Shown here: piece after piece, positions 27,477 through 36,649 of the stretch
Position numbering within the stretch: position 1 is the stretch's first letter
Layout: every line of letters begins with the position of its first letter
Source of the DNA: Streptomyces sp. ICC1
GTDB lineage: Bacteria > Actinomycetota > Actinomycetes > Streptomycetales > Streptomycetaceae
Length of the DNA stretch: 64,000 nucleotides
Direction: 5' to 3'
Assembly: GCF_003287935.1 (NCBI RefSeq)
Contig: NZ_CP030287.1
Location: 4,678,267-4,742,266 of the forward strand
Translations under genes and position numbers: made by a program
The notes under the pieces: generated by a model
What the model saw: only the letters and a program-made list of their open reading frames with translations
Told to the model about the DNA's origin: nothing
Databases searched by the model: none

Positions 27477-30400
27477 CTAGCCCTCTGACGTCTTGCCACC
27501 CGAACGAGTGGAACCCGCTGTCGCACCGGCCTTCACGCCCCCCGCGCCCTGGCCGCCGACCCCGGGCTTCGTGCCACCCGAAGGCGCCTCGAATGATTCC
27601 AACGCCTCAAGAACGTCCTGGACACGGGAGATCTCCGCCTGAATGTCCTCACGGCGCCGCACCAGGACTTCGAGCTCGCGCCGGCCCCCGTCGACGAGCC
27701 GCTCGGCCTCCGCGGTCGCCTCCGCGAGGCGGCCTTCGGCCACCCGCACCAGCTCGGCCTTCTTCTGCTCGGCCTCCTTGAGCAGCGCCTCCGCCTTGCG
27801 CACCGCGGCGATGCGGACCTTGCTCGCCTCGCTGCTCGCGTCCGACACCAGCTCCTTGGCCTTCGCCTCGGCCTCGACGCTCTGCTCGGTCGCCGCCCGC
27901 ACCAGCTTGTCCACGCGCTCGCCGGCCGACTTCATCTGCTCGGCCGACTCCCGGCGGGCCCGCTCGTGCAGCTCCTCGACCTCCGCCTCGACGCGGCCGC
28001 GCAGCTCCTCCGCCCGCTCCCTTATGGCCGACGCGTCGGTGCGCGCCCCCACCAGCAGCTCGTCGGCGTCCGTACGGGCCTTCTCCACCAGGGAGTTGCC
28101 CTCGACGGTCGCCTCGGACGTGATCCGCGCGGCTTCCTTGCGCGCCGCGTCGACCATCGCGTCCGCCTGCTCCTCGGCCGCCGTGGTGGCGGCCAGGGCC
28201 TGCTTCTGCGCGTCCCCGGTCAGCTTCTCGGCCTCCGAGGAAGCCTCCGTGATGAGCCGGTCGACCTGCGTCGCGGCCTCGCTGCGGCGCTTGTTGGCCT
28301 CCTCGCGGGCCTCGTCCAGCAGCCGCTCCGACTCCGCGCGGGCCTCGGCCCGTACGCGCTCCGCCTCGGTGGCGGCCTCCGCCTTGACCCGCTCGGCCCC
28401 GGACCGGGTGCGGGTGGCGTGCTCCTGCGCCGAGGACAGTGCCTCGGACGCCTCGGCGCGCAGCCGCTCGGCCTCGTTCGCCGCTTCCGCGACCGTGCGC
28501 TCGTTGTCCTTGCGCGTCTGCTCGGTGAGCCGGTCCGTCTCCGCGACGGCCTCCCCGACCAGGTGGTCGGCCTGCTCGGCGGCCTCGGTGCGGATCCGGC
28601 CCGCCTCGGCGCGCGCCTCGTCCAGCGTCCGCTCGGACTCCCGCTCGGCGCCCGCCAGCGTCTCGTTGGCCGCGACCGTGACCCGGTCCGCCTCCGCGGT
28701 GGCCTCGCCGATGATCCGGCCGCCCTCCGCGCGGGCGTCGTCCAGCACGCCCGCCGCCTCGGCACGCAGCCGGCCCGCTTCCGCCAACGCCTCGCCGACG
28801 GTCGCCTCGTTGGCCGCGCGGGTCTCGTCGACCAGCCGGTCGCCCTCGGTCCGCGCGTCGACCAGGATCCCCGTCGCGTCCCGCTCGGCCCCGGCCAGCG
28901 TCTGCGCCGCCTGGGCCGTGAGCCGCTCCGCCTCGGCGCGGGCCGTGTCCAGCACGGCCGCCGCCTCGGTGCGCAGGCCCTCGGCCGCGGTCTCGGCCGC
29001 GCCGACGGTCAGCGCGTTCGCCGCGCGGGTCTCCTCGGTGTGCCGCTCGGCTTCCGCGGTGGCCTCGGAGACCAGCCGGTCGGCCTGCTCCGCCGCCTCC
29101 GTGCGCAGCCGGTTCGCCTCCGACCGGGCCTCGTCCAACGTGCCCGCCGCCTCGGCGCGGGCCGCCTCGGAGGCGGCCTCGGCCTCGGCCGTGAGGCGCG
29201 CAGCCTCCTGCTCGGCCGCGGCGACGGTCAGCGCGTTCGCCGCGCGGGTCTCCTCGGTGTGCCGTTCGGCCTCCGCCGTCGCCTCCGCGACGATCCGGCC
29301 GCCCTCGGCGCGCGCGGCCTCCAGGGCCTCCGCCGCCTCGCCGCGGATCCGGTTCGCGTCCTCCCGGGCGTCCGCCTTCGTACGGGCGGCGTCGCGCTCG
29401 GAGGCGGCCAGCGCGTCCGTGGCCTCCGTACGCACCCGCTGCGCGTACTCCGCGGTGTCGGTGCGCAACTGCTCGGACTCGGCGATCGCGTCGCCGACCG
29501 TCCGCTCGGCCAGGGCCTTCGCCGCGTCCGTCTCGGTGCGCGCCTCGCCGCGGATCCGGTTCGCGTCCTCGGTGGCCCGCTCCCGCTCCGCGTACGCGTC
29601 GGCGCGCACCCGGTCGGCCTCTTCCCCGGCCTCCGTCTTCGTACGGTCGGCCGCGTGCTCGGCCGCGCTGCGCAGCCCCGCGACCTCTTCCTCGGCCTGC
29701 TCGTGCAGCCCGGCCACGGAGTCGTGCACCTGCTGGGCGGTGGCCTCGGCGGCCGCGACCACCTCGGACGCGCGCCGCTCGGCCTCCTCGGTGAGCCAGA
29801 CCGCCTCGGCCTGGGCCTCCTCGGAGCGCTTGCGCGCCTGGGCGAGGAGCTCCTCGCTCTCCTCCCGGGCCTGCGCCCGCTCGCTCTCCGCGTCCGTGCG
29901 CGCCGAGGCCAGGGTCTCCTCGGACTCCCGGCGCCGCCGCGCGGCCTCCTCCTGGGCGGCGGCCAGCGCTTCCGCGGCCTCCTGCCCGACCCGCTCGGCG
30001 GCGGCCTTGGCCTCCGCGCGCAGCCGGTCGGCGGTCTCCTGCGCCTCCGTGCGCAGCCGCTCCGCCTCGGCCTCGGCCTCGCCGGTCAGCCGCACCGCGG
30101 CCTGCTCGGCCTCGGCGCGGGCCCGGCCGGCGTCCTGCGCCGCGTCCGTGCGCAGCTGGTCGGCTTCCGCCTCCGACTGCGCCTGCAGGGCGCGGATCCG
30201 CTCCGCGGACTCCGCGCGCAGCCGGTCGCTCTCCTCGGTGGTCTCCCTGCGGATGTTCTCCGCGGCCGCCCGGGCGTCGCGCAGGGTCTGCTCGGCCGTC
30301 GTGAGGCGGCCCTCGGCATCCGTGTGCAGGCGGACGAGCTCTTCGTCGGCCTCGGCCCGCTTCGCGGCCAGCGCCTGCTCGGTCTCCTGGCGCCGCACGG

Positions 30401-32066
30401 CCGCCGCGGCGTCCGCCTCGGCCCGGACCGACTCGGCCTGCTCCTCGGCCTCCGCGCGCAGCCGCTCGGCTTCGGCGCGGGTCCGCTCCAGGGTCTCCTC
30501 GGCCTGCTTGCGCAGCGTGGTGGCCCGCTCGACGGCCTCGCCGCGGACCCGCTCGCTCTCGGTGTTCGCGCTGCCGCGCACCTCGTCGGCGTCGGCCCGG
30601 GCCTTGCCCAGCAGCTCCTCGGCGGTGCGGGCCGCCTCCTCGATCTGGTGGACCGCCTCGCGGCGGGCCTCGCCGCGGATCCGCTCGCCCTCGGCGACGG
30701 CCTCCGCGCGCAGCTGCTCGGCCTCGCCGCGCAGCCGGCGGGCCTCTTCCTGGAGTTCGACCGTACGGGCCCGGTACTCCTCCGTGTCGTCCTTCGCGGC
30801 GCCCTTGAGCTCATCGGCCGTGGCCGCGGCCTGGGCACCCAGCCGCTCGGCCTCCGCCTCGGCCTCGCCGCGGATCCGCTCGGCCTCCTCGGACGCCGCC
30901 CGGGTGGTGGCGCGGGCGTCCTCCGAGGCCTTGTTCAGGACTTCCTCGGCGGTGCGGGCGGCCTTCGCCAGCTGGGCCGCCGTGTCCTCGGCAGCCGCCG
31001 TACGGGCCTGCTCGCCGGCCTCGGTGCGCAGCCGCTCCGCGGATCCGCGGGCATCGGCCAGCAACTGCTCGGCCTCGGCCTTGAGGACCTCGGCCTCCTT
31101 GGTGGCCTGGCCGACGAGCCGGGCCACCTGCTCCTTGGCCGTGCGGGTGCGCTGCTCGTTGACGGATTCCGCGGAGGCGAGCTGCCGTGCGGCGCTCTCC
31201 TTGGACTCGGCCAGCAGCTTCTCCGCGGCCGCGCGGGCCTCGCGCAGGGCCGCGTCGGCCTCCTGGGTGCGCTGTTCGGCGACCCGGCCCAGGTCCATCG
31301 TCTGCTGCCGGGTCTGCTCGGCCTCGGCGGACGTGGTGGAGCGCAGCCGCTCCGCGTGCTCGGTGGCCTCCTGGGCCTGCGCGGAGGCGGCGGTCAGCAG
31401 CCGCTCGGCCTCCTTGCGGGCGCGCAGCAGGGTGGACTCGGCCTCGGCGCGCGTCGCCTCGTTCTCGGCGGCGAGCCGGCGGGTGGCCTCGGAGGCGACC
31501 CGGGCGGCCTCGGCGCGGGCGGCGTTCAGGGTCTGCTCGGCCTCGGCGCGGGACTCGTCCATGAGCCGGCGGGCCTGCGACTCGGTGCGGGCGCGCAACT
31601 GCTCGGCCCAGGCCACGTTCTCGTTGACGTGGGCTTCCACCGTCTGGCGGCGCTCGCCCAGCTCCTGGTCCAGGCGCTGGCGGCGGTTGACGGCCTCGGC
31701 GTGCAGTTCGGCCTGCAGGCGCGCCTGGTGCTCGGCGTGCTCCTGGAGGATGCGCTGGGTCTGCGCCCGTACGTCGCGCAGCTCGCGCTCGGCGTCGGAA
31801 CGCATCTGGTCGGCCTGGATCTGGGCATTGCGGAGCAGCTGCTCCGCCTGGTAGCCCATGTCCGCGCCGTCGTAGGCGGGGCGGGACGCCAGGTTGCGGC
31901 GTACCTCGTGGAGCTTGGCGCGCAGCACTTCGACCTGGTACCCCAGGTCATCGGCGTGCTGGACGGCCTTCCCGCGTTCCTTCTTCAGCCGCTCCATCTC
32001 GGCTTCGAAGAGCGAGAGATGGTCGGCCTCGGCCTGATGGCTCTCCTGGCTTTCGTAGCCCCGCAC
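27477..32066 (-). CDS. scy: Polarity scaffold coiled-coil protein Scy, enlarged
   Basis: A 1529-residue coiled-coil scaffold that organises the Streptomyces tip-organising centre together with DivIVA and FilP. It starts VRGYESQESHQAEADHLSLFEAEM, then the conserved DDLGYQVEVLRAKLHEVRRNLASRP head, and continues as uninterrupted A/E/R-rich hendecad-type repeats. It ends with a DIQAEISRVQDVLEALESFE segment and a glycine/serine-rich tail. GTG 32066 is selected because the head similarity begins there. From memory, S. coelicolor Scy is about 1326 residues, so roughly 200 extra residues are present, apparently from internal duplication around 28.4-29.5 kb. The composition makes long open frames on the opposite strand; these are artefacts. 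Confidence 0.94.
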   Translation of the reverse strand: MRGYESQESHQAEADHLSLFEAEMERLKKERGKAVQHADDLGYQVEVLRAKLHEVRRNLASRPAYDGADMGYQAEQLLRNAQIQADQMRSDAERELRDVRAQTQRILQEHAEHQARLQAELHAEAVNRRQRLDQELGERRQTVEAHVNENVAWAEQLRARTESQARRLMDESRAEAEQTLNAARAEAARVASEATRRLAAENEATRAEAESTLLRARKEAERLLTAASAQAQEATEHAERLRSTTSAEAEQTRQQTMDLGRVAEQRTQEADAALREARAAAEKLLAESKESAARQLASAESVNEQRTRTAKEQVARLVGQATKEAEVLKAEAEQLLADARGSAERLRTEAGEQARTAAAEDTAAQLAKAARTAEEVLNKASEDARATTRAASEEAERIRGEAEAEAERLGAQAAATADELKGAAKDDTEEYRARTVELQEEARRLRGEAEQLRAEAVAEGERIRGEARREAVHQIEEAARTAEELLGKARADADEVRGSANTESERVRGEAVERATTLRKQAEETLERTRAEAERLRAEAEEQAESVRAEADAAAAVRRQETEQALAAKRAEADEELVRLHTDAEGRLTTAEQTLRDARAAAENIRRETTEESDRLRAESAERIRALQAQSEAEADQLRTDAAQDAGRARAEAEQAAVRLTGEAEAEAERLRTEAQETADRLRAEAKAAAERVGQEAAEALAAAQEEAARRRRESEETLASARTDAESERAQAREESEELLAQARKRSEEAQAEAVWLTEEAERRASEVVAAAEATAQQVHDSVAGLHEQAEEEVAGLRSAAEHAADRTKTEAGEEADRVRADAYAERERATEDANRIRGEARTETDAAKALAERTVGDAIAESEQLRTDTAEYAQRVRTEATDALAASERDAARTKADAREDANRIRGEAAEALEAARAEGGRIVAEATAEAERHTEETRAANALTVAAAEQEAARLTAEAEAASEAARAEAAGTLDEARSEANRLRTEAAEQADRLVSEATAEAERHTEETRAANALTVGAAETAAEGLRTEAAAVLDTARAEAERLTAQAAQTLAGAERDATGILVDARTEGDRLVDETRAANEATVGEALAEAGRLRAEAAGVLDDARAEGGRIIGEATAEADRVTVAANETLAGAERESERTLDEARAEAGRIRTEAAEQADHLVGEAVAETDRLTEQTRKDNERTVAEAANEAERLRAEASEALSSAQEHATRTRSGAERVKAEAATEAERVRAEARAESERLLDEAREEANKRRSEAATQVDRLITEASSEAEKLTGDAQKQALAATTAAEEQADAMVDAARKEAARITSEATVEGNSLVEKARTDADELLVGARTDASAIRERAEELRGRVEAEVEELHERARRESAEQMKSAGERVDKLVRAATEQSVEAEAKAKELVSDASSEASKVRIAAVRKAEALLKEAEQKKAELVRVAEGRLAEATAEAERLVDGGRRELEVLVRRREDIQAEISRVQDVLEALESFEAPSGGTKPGVGGQGAGGVKAGATAGSTRSGGKTSEG
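29004..29300 (-). repeat. 73-codon internal duplication in scy
   Basis: The segment beginning gacggtcagcgcgttcgccg at 29004 recurs at 29223, exactly 219 bases on, with at least 37 identical bases before divergence. It encodes two copies of AEATAEAERHTEETRAANAL spaced 73 residues apart. Near-identity at DNA level points to a recent in-frame duplication. Confidence 0.8.
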
Positions 32067-32247
32067 AGCGCGGTCCCATCCGTCCCCTGGTCGCAAGCTC
32101 ACTCCCAAATGAGCATCGTCCGCCCGCTGAACGACGCCCCCGGGGAATGGTGTCAGATGGCGGGGCTGGGGATACAGGCCCCGACCCCGTCTCCGCACCG
32201 AACCCCGGCCGAGCCAGAGCCACTCTACCGGCCGGGGAAACGGGACA

Positions 32248-32682
32248 TCAGTGGTCGGGGTTGCTCGTGACCAGTTCGGTCAGGACTCCGTGGCAGTCCT
32301 TGGGGTGCAGGAAGGTGATCTGAGACCCCATCGAACCCGTGCGGGGCTGGTCGTAGAGGACCCGGACGCCCTTGCCGCGGATGGCCTCCGAGTCGCCCTG
32401 GACGTCCTCGGTGCCGAAGGCGATGTGGTGGACGCCCTCGCCGTTCTTGGCCAGCCACTTGCCGACCGCGGAGTCCTCGCGGGTGGGCTCGAGGAGCTGG
32501 AGGTAGGAGGCGCCGCCGTCGGAGGTCTCGTTGATCTTGAGCATGGCCTCGCGGACGCCCTGCTCCTCGTTGACCTCGGAGTGGAACACCTCGAACCCGT
32601 AGGTGGCACGGTAGAACTCAACCGTCTTGTCCAGGTCGAAGCAGGCGATCCCGATGTGGTCGATTCTTGTCAGCATGGACAC
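32248..32682 (-). CDS. mce: Methylmalonyl-CoA epimerase
   Basis: A 144-residue enzyme interconverting (R)- and (S)-methylmalonyl-CoA, linking propionyl-CoA metabolism and polyketide precursor supply. It is a double VOC (glyoxalase-fold) protein. Predicted metal ligands are H9 (RIDHIGIA), Q62 (YLQLLEP), H86 (VHHIAFG) and E136 (LTELV). GTG 32682 has GGAG nine bases upstream; ATG 32676 is an alternative. It is divergent from the thiolase, and meaB beyond it belongs to the same methylmalonyl-CoA pathway, so the cluster is functionally coherent. Confidence 0.94.
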   Translation of the reverse strand: MSMLTRIDHIGIACFDLDKTVEFYRATYGFEVFHSEVNEEQGVREAMLKINETSDGGASYLQLLEPTREDSAVGKWLAKNGEGVHHIAFGTEDVQGDSEAIRGKGVRVLYDQPRTGSMGSQITFLHPKDCHGVLTELVTSNPDH

Positions 32683-32812
32683 AGTGCAGCGCTCCGGAGG
32701 TGGTTACGCAACGTGCGCGCGATCACACTGACGGGCCGATGACGGCACGGGTACCGCTCAGTACATTCGGGTAAACCCTCGTTCACTCCTCATCTTCAAG
32801 GGGCTGTGCTCC

Positions 32813-34009
32813 ATGTCCGGAACGAACAACACCACGTCAGTGATCGTCGCCGGGGCCCGCACGCCCATGGGACGGCTGCTGGGCTCGCTGAAGTCCTTCT
32901 CGGGCGCCGACCTCGGCGGCTTCGCCATCAAGTCCGCGCTGGAGCGGGCCGGGATCTCCGGCGACCAGGTCCAGTACGTGATCATGGGCCAGGTGCTCCA
33001 GGCCGGCGCGGGACAGATCCCCGCCCGCCAGGCCGCCGTCAAGGCCGGCATCCCGATGAACGTGCCCGCGCTCACCATCAACAAGGTGTGCCTGTCGGGC
33101 CTCGACGCCATCGCCCTGGCCGACCAGCTCATCCGCGCCGGCGAGTTCGACATCGTGGTCGCGGGCGGCCAGGAGTCCATGACCAACGCCCCGCACCTGC
33201 TGCCGAAGTCCCGCGAGGGCTTCAAGTACGGCGCCATCGAGATGCTCGACGCGATGGCCTACGACGGCCTCACCGACGCCTTCGAGAACATCCCGATGGG
33301 CCTGTCCACCGAGACGCACAACACCCGCCTGGGCATCGAGCGGGCCCCGCAGGACGCGTTCGCGGCCACCTCCCACCAGCGGGCCGCCGCCGCGCAGAAG
33401 AACGGCGTCTTCGAGGCCGAGATCACCCCGGTCGAGATCCCGCAGCGCAAGGGCGAGCCCGTGGTGTTCTCGCAGGACGAGGGCATCCGTGCCGAGACGA
33501 CGGTGGAGTCCCTCGGCAAGCTGCGTCCGGCCTTCGCCAAGGACGGCACCATCACCGCCGGCACCTCCTCGCAGATCAGCGACGGCGCGGCCGCCGTGGT
33601 CGTGATGAGCAAGGCCAAGGCCGAGGAGCTGGGCCTGGAGTGGCTCGCCGAGATCGGCGCCCACGGCAACGTGGCCGGCCCGGACAACTCGCTCCAGTCG
33701 CAGCCGTCCAACGCGATCCTGCACGCCCTGAAGAAGGAGGGCCTGGGCGTCGAGGACCTGGACCTGATCGAGATCAACGAGGCCTTCGCGGCGGTCGCCG
33801 TGCAGTCAATGAAGGACCTCGGCGTGACCCCGGAAAAGGTGAACGTCAACGGCGGCGCCATCGCCCTGGGCCACCCGATCGGCATGTCCGGCGCCCGCGT
33901 GGTGCTGCACCTGGCGCTGGAGCTCAAGCGCCGCGGCGGCGGGGTCGGCGCGGCCGCGCTGTGCGGCGGCGGCGGGCAGGGCGACGCCCTGATCGTCCGC
34001 GTCCCCTAG
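32813..34009 (+). CDS. Acetyl-CoA acetyltransferase (thiolase II type)
   Basis: A 398-residue thiolase condensing two acetyl-CoA to acetoacetyl-CoA or the reverse, cytoplasmic. It has the nucleophile C93 in [16 protein letters not shown], the [10 protein letters not shown] histidine H354, and the second cysteine C384 in CGGGGQGDA. The usual C-terminal motif is CxGGGxG; here an extra glycine run is present but the cysteine is kept. ATG 32813 is preceded by AAGGGG at ten bases. It is followed by meaB after 99 bases that contain a short acccgcggg tandem repeat (about 34060-34088). Confidence 0.95.
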   Translation: MSGTNNTTSVIVAGARTPMGRLLGSLKSFSGADLGGFAIKSALERAGISGDQVQYVIMGQVLQAGAGQIPARQAAVKAGIPMNVPALTINKVCLSGLDAIALADQLIRAGEFDIVVAGGQESMTNAPHLLPKSREGFKYGAIEMLDAMAYDGLTDAFENIPMGLSTETHNTRLGIERAPQDAFAATSHQRAAAAQKNGVFEAEITPVEIPQRKGEPVVFSQDEGIRAETTVESLGKLRPAFAKDGTITAGTSSQISDGAAAVVVMSKAKAEELGLEWLAEIGAHGNVAGPDNSLQSQPSNAILHALKKEGLGVEDLDLIEINEAFAAVAVQSMKDLGVTPEKVNVNGGAIALGHPIGMSGARVVLHLALELKRRGGGVGAAALCGGGGQGDALIVRVP

Positions 34010-34108
34010 TGGACGGGCGGCCGGACGGCCGGCCGCCCGACCGCACCCGTACCCGTACGAGACCCGCGGGACCCGCGGGACCCGCGAGAACGAAGGAGCG
34101 CAGCACGT

Positions 34109-35104
34109 ATGACGGCGGTGGACGTCCCCCAGCTGGTGGCCCAGGCCCGTGAGGGCAGGCCGCGAGCGGTCGCCCGGCTGATCTCGCTGGTCGAGGGGGC
34201 GTCCCCGCAGCTGCGCGAGGTGATGGCGGCGCTGGCGCCGCTCACGGGCAACGCGTACGTGGTGGGCCTCACGGGCTCCCCGGGCGTCGGCAAGTCCACG
34301 ACCACCTCGGCGCTGGTGTCCGCCTACCGGCAGGCCGGCAAGCGGGTCGGCGTGCTCGCCGTCGACCCGTCCTCGCCGTTCAGCGGGGGCGCGCTGCTCG
34401 GCGACCGGGTGCGGATGTCCGACCATGCCTCCGACCCGGGGGTGTACATCCGCTCCATGGCCACCCGCGGGCACCTGGGCGGCCTGGCCTGGGCCGCCCC
34501 GCAGGCGATCCGGGTGCTGGACGCGGCCGGCTGCGAGGTGATCCTGGTCGAAACGGTCGGGGTCGGGCAGTCGGAGGTGGAGATCGCCGCGCAGGCCGAC
34601 ACCTCGGTGGTGATGCTGGCCCCCGGGATGGGCGACGGGATCCAGGCCGCGAAGGCGGGCATCCTGGAGATCGGCGACGTCTACGTGGTGAACAAGGCCG
34701 ACCGGGACGGCGCGGACGCCACCGCCCGGGAGCTGAACCACATGCTGAGCCTGGGGGAGTCCCGGGGCAAGGGCGACTGGCGGCCGCCGATCGTGAAGAC
34801 GGTCGCGGCCCGGGGCACGGGCATCGACGAGCTGGTCGAGGCGCTGGAGAAGCACCGGGCGTGGATGGACGAGCGCGGGGTGCTGGCGGAGCGCCGCACG
34901 GCCCGGGCGGCGCGCGAGGTCGAGACGATCACGATCACCGCTCTGCGGGCGCGGCTGGCGGACCTGCGCGGCGACGCCCACCTCGACGCCCTGGCGGCGC
35001 GGGTCGCGGCGGGCGAGCTCGATCCGTACGCGGCCTCGGACGCGCTGCTCGCGACCCTGACGGAACCGGCGGAACCGGATGCGGAGCCCGCGGGCCGGTC
35101 ATAG
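34109..35104 (+). CDS. meaB: Methylmalonyl-CoA mutase-associated GTPase MeaB
   Basis: A 331-residue G3E-family GTPase that protects and reloads the B12-dependent methylmalonyl-CoA mutase. It has P-loop GSPGVGKST (56-64), the VETVGVGQSEVEI switch region, base-recognition NKAD, and an extended C-terminal dimerisation arm ending in an alanine/proline tail. It is encoded just after the thiolase and near the epimerase, consistent with a propionate/methylmalonate set. The mutase itself is not in the window. Confidence 0.95.
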   Translation: MTAVDVPQLVAQAREGRPRAVARLISLVEGASPQLREVMAALAPLTGNAYVVGLTGSPGVGKSTTTSALVSAYRQAGKRVGVLAVDPSSPFSGGALLGDRVRMSDHASDPGVYIRSMATRGHLGGLAWAAPQAIRVLDAAGCEVILVETVGVGQSEVEIAAQADTSVVMLAPGMGDGIQAAKAGILEIGDVYVVNKADRDGADATARELNHMLSLGESRGKGDWRPPIVKTVAARGTGIDELVEALEKHRAWMDERGVLAERRTARAAREVETITITALRARLADLRGDAHLDALAARVAAGELDPYAASDALLATLTEPAEPDAEPAGRS

Positions 35105-35144
35105 ACTGGCGAACGCCCGGAATGCCCCGACGCAGGGAGGTTTC

Positions 35145-35219
35145 ATGGCGAAGCGCGGCAACAAGAAGCGAGCCCGCAAGAAGAAGAAGGCCAACCACGG
35201 AAAGCGTCCCAACGCCTGA
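35145..35219 (+). CDS. 24-residue ribosomal protein bL37
   Basis: A tiny highly basic protein, MAKRGNKKRARKKKK followed by ANHGKRPNA, with a strong Shine-Dalgarno (GGGAGG, four bases before ATG). The sequence matches, from memory, the 24-residue mycobacterial 50S protein bL37 (MAKRG...ANHGKRPNA). That protein sits in the large subunit near the peptidyl-transferase region. It lies 40 bases after meaB and ends before a perfect terminator, so it is either a tail gene of the meaB transcript or has its own promoter. At 75 bases it is easily missed by automated annotation. Confidence 0.85.
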   Translation: MAKRGNKKRARKKKKANHGKRPNA

Positions 35220-35236
35220 CCGTGAGGACTGACCAC

Positions 35237-35278
35237 ACACGGAAGCCGCACCCCGTCCGCGGGGTGCGGCTTCCGTGT
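35237..35278. terminator. Strong terminator after the bL37 gene
   Basis: Perfect 18-bp stem (acacggaagccgcacccc and complement) with a six-base loop. It lies between the convergent bL37 and PepSY genes and could act on both strands. Confidence 0.92.
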
Positions 35279-35295
35279 GCGGGGCTCAGCGGGGC

Positions 35296-35886
35296 TCAGT
35301 TGTTCCCGTCGTTGTCGTTCTCGTCGCTGTTGTCGTCCGAGTCGGACTGGGTCGCGGTGGCCTTGCCCGAGGTCGGGTCCACGTGCACGTTCTGCGTCCC
35401 GGAGGCGGTCTTGACCTCGACGTTCCAGTAGCGCTCGGTGCCGCTGCCGTTGTTGTCGTCGTCGTCCCAGCTCACCGACCAGACGGTGCCCGCGTGGGCC
35501 GCGAGGGCGGCCTTCATGGCCTCCTGGGCGGTGAACTTCGCGGCGATCAGGGCGGCGTCCTCGGCGCCGTCGTCATCGTTCTGGTCGGTGTTCTCGACGG
35601 TGACCGTGCCGCTGGGTTCGTCGACGAGCAGCTCCGTGTTGCTGCCGTCCTTGCCGATCACGTTCACGTGCCAGACCGAGCCGTCCTTGTCGAGGGACTC
35701 GATGACTCCGGGATGGCTCTTGAGGGCCGCTGTGGCGGCCCCGTCGGCATCGACCGCGGCGCGCAGGAGCGCGGAGACGGAGACGGCACCAGCTCCGGTG
35801 GTGGACGCGACGGCGGCCGCCACCGGCCCCGCCACCAGCAGGACCGCGGCGGCCGCGGCCGCCGAGACGTACAGGGTGCGCTTCAT
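35296..35886 (-). CDS. Secreted PepSY-domain protein
   Basis: A 196-residue exported protein: signal peptide MKRTLYVSAAAAAAVLLVAG with probable cleavage near residue 27. Two PepSY-like repeats follow (about 38-98 and 110-172), each with a helix and a WxVxV-type strand (VWHVNVIGKDG; YWNVEVKTASG). PepSY domains inhibit or modulate proteases and sensor proteins outside the membrane. The C-terminus is a D/N/S-rich tail (DSDDNSDENDNDGNN), possibly binding cations. ATG 35886 has GGAGG seven bases upstream. Confidence 0.88.
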   Translation of the reverse strand: MKRTLYVSAAAAAAVLLVAGPVAAAVASTTGAGAVSVSALLRAAVDADGAATAALKSHPGVIESLDKDGSVWHVNVIGKDGSNTELLVDEPSGTVTVENTDQNDDDGAEDAALIAAKFTAQEAMKAALAAHAGTVWSVSWDDDDNNGSGTERYWNVEVKTASGTQNVHVDPTSGKATATQSDSDDNSDENDNDGNN

Positions 35887-36012
35887 GGCTTGACCTCCTC
35901 AGGCCGGCCATGGCGCTTACGGTTGCTCGGCGGCGGCCGGCGAGCGAGCGTTACCGCCCATTCTCCGGCCTCCGGCCGAGGACCGCGCCCCGGGCCCGTC
36001 CGGGCCCGTCCG

Positions 36013-36091
36013 GGCCCGGGTTCGGGCCCCGGGTCAGGCCCCGGGTTCGGGCCCCGGGTCAGGCCCCGGGTTCGGGCCCCTGGTTCAGGCT
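36013..36091. repeat. 25-bp GC tandem repeat
   Basis: About three units of gggtcaggccccgggttcgg plus cccc, degenerating at the right end. It lies directly downstream of the marR stop (36097) and could form alternative hairpins ending that transcript. Confidence 0.8.
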
Positions 36092-36096
36092 CCCGG

Positions 36097-36582
36097 TCAG
36101 GCCTTGCCGCGGCCCGCGCGCAGATGGTCCGCGACCGGGCCGAGCGCGGCGCGCAGGGCCGCGATGGCGTCCGGCGGGAGCAGGTCGATGAAGTGCCGGC
36201 GCACGGACGCCACGTGGTGCGGGGCGACCTTGCGCATCATCTCCATGCCCTCGGGGGTGAGGACGGCGTAGAGCCCCCGGCGGTCGGACTCGCAGTTCAT
36301 GCGCCGGACCAGGCCCGCGGATTCCATGCGGGTGATCTGGTGGGAGAGCCTGCTCTTGGACTGCAGGGTCGACGTCGCGAGGTCGCTCATCCGCATCCGG
36401 TGGTCCTCGGACTCGGAGAGGTTCACGAGGATCTCGTAGTCGTTGTTGGTGAGCCCGAAGGGCTGGAGATCCTTCTCCAGCTGGTGCATCAGCAGTCTGC
36501 TGACGTCCAGGTGGGTGCGCCAGGCGCACTGTTCGGCGTCGTTCAGCCAGCTCGTGGCCGTCTCGGTCTCGATGGTCTCCAT
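36097..36582 (-). CDS. MarR-family transcriptional regulator
   Basis: A 161-residue winged-helix regulator: DYEILVNLSESEDHRMRMSDLATSTLQSKSRLSHQITRMESAGLVRR is the DNA-binding core, with the wing ESDRRGLYAVLT. MarR proteins usually repress their own or a neighbouring gene and respond to phenolics, oxidants or metals; the signal is unknown here. ATG 36582 is preceded by an unusually AT-rich stretch (36583-36620, aagaagttgaattgcgtac), a likely promoter/operator. It lies downstream of the AIM24 gene set on the opposite side of that gap, on the same strand. Confidence 0.92.
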   Translation of the reverse strand: METIETETATSWLNDAEQCAWRTHLDVSRLLMHQLEKDLQPFGLTNNDYEILVNLSESEDHRMRMSDLATSTLQSKSRLSHQITRMESAGLVRRMNCESDRRGLYAVLTPEGMEMMRKVAPHHVASVRRHFIDLLPPDAIAALRAALGPVADHLRAGRGKA

Positions 36583-36649
36583 GAAAGAACTCTACCTAAG
36601 AAGTTGAATTGCGTACAAAGCTACGAGCGGCCTGGCACGGGAGGGGCCC

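Noticed and set aside
27966..32270. Long open frames opposite scy (for example 1403 and 1434 codons)
   Set aside because: Repetitive A/E/R codons of Scy automatically give open antisense frames rich in A/S/R or G/L/R; there are no domains or credible starts.
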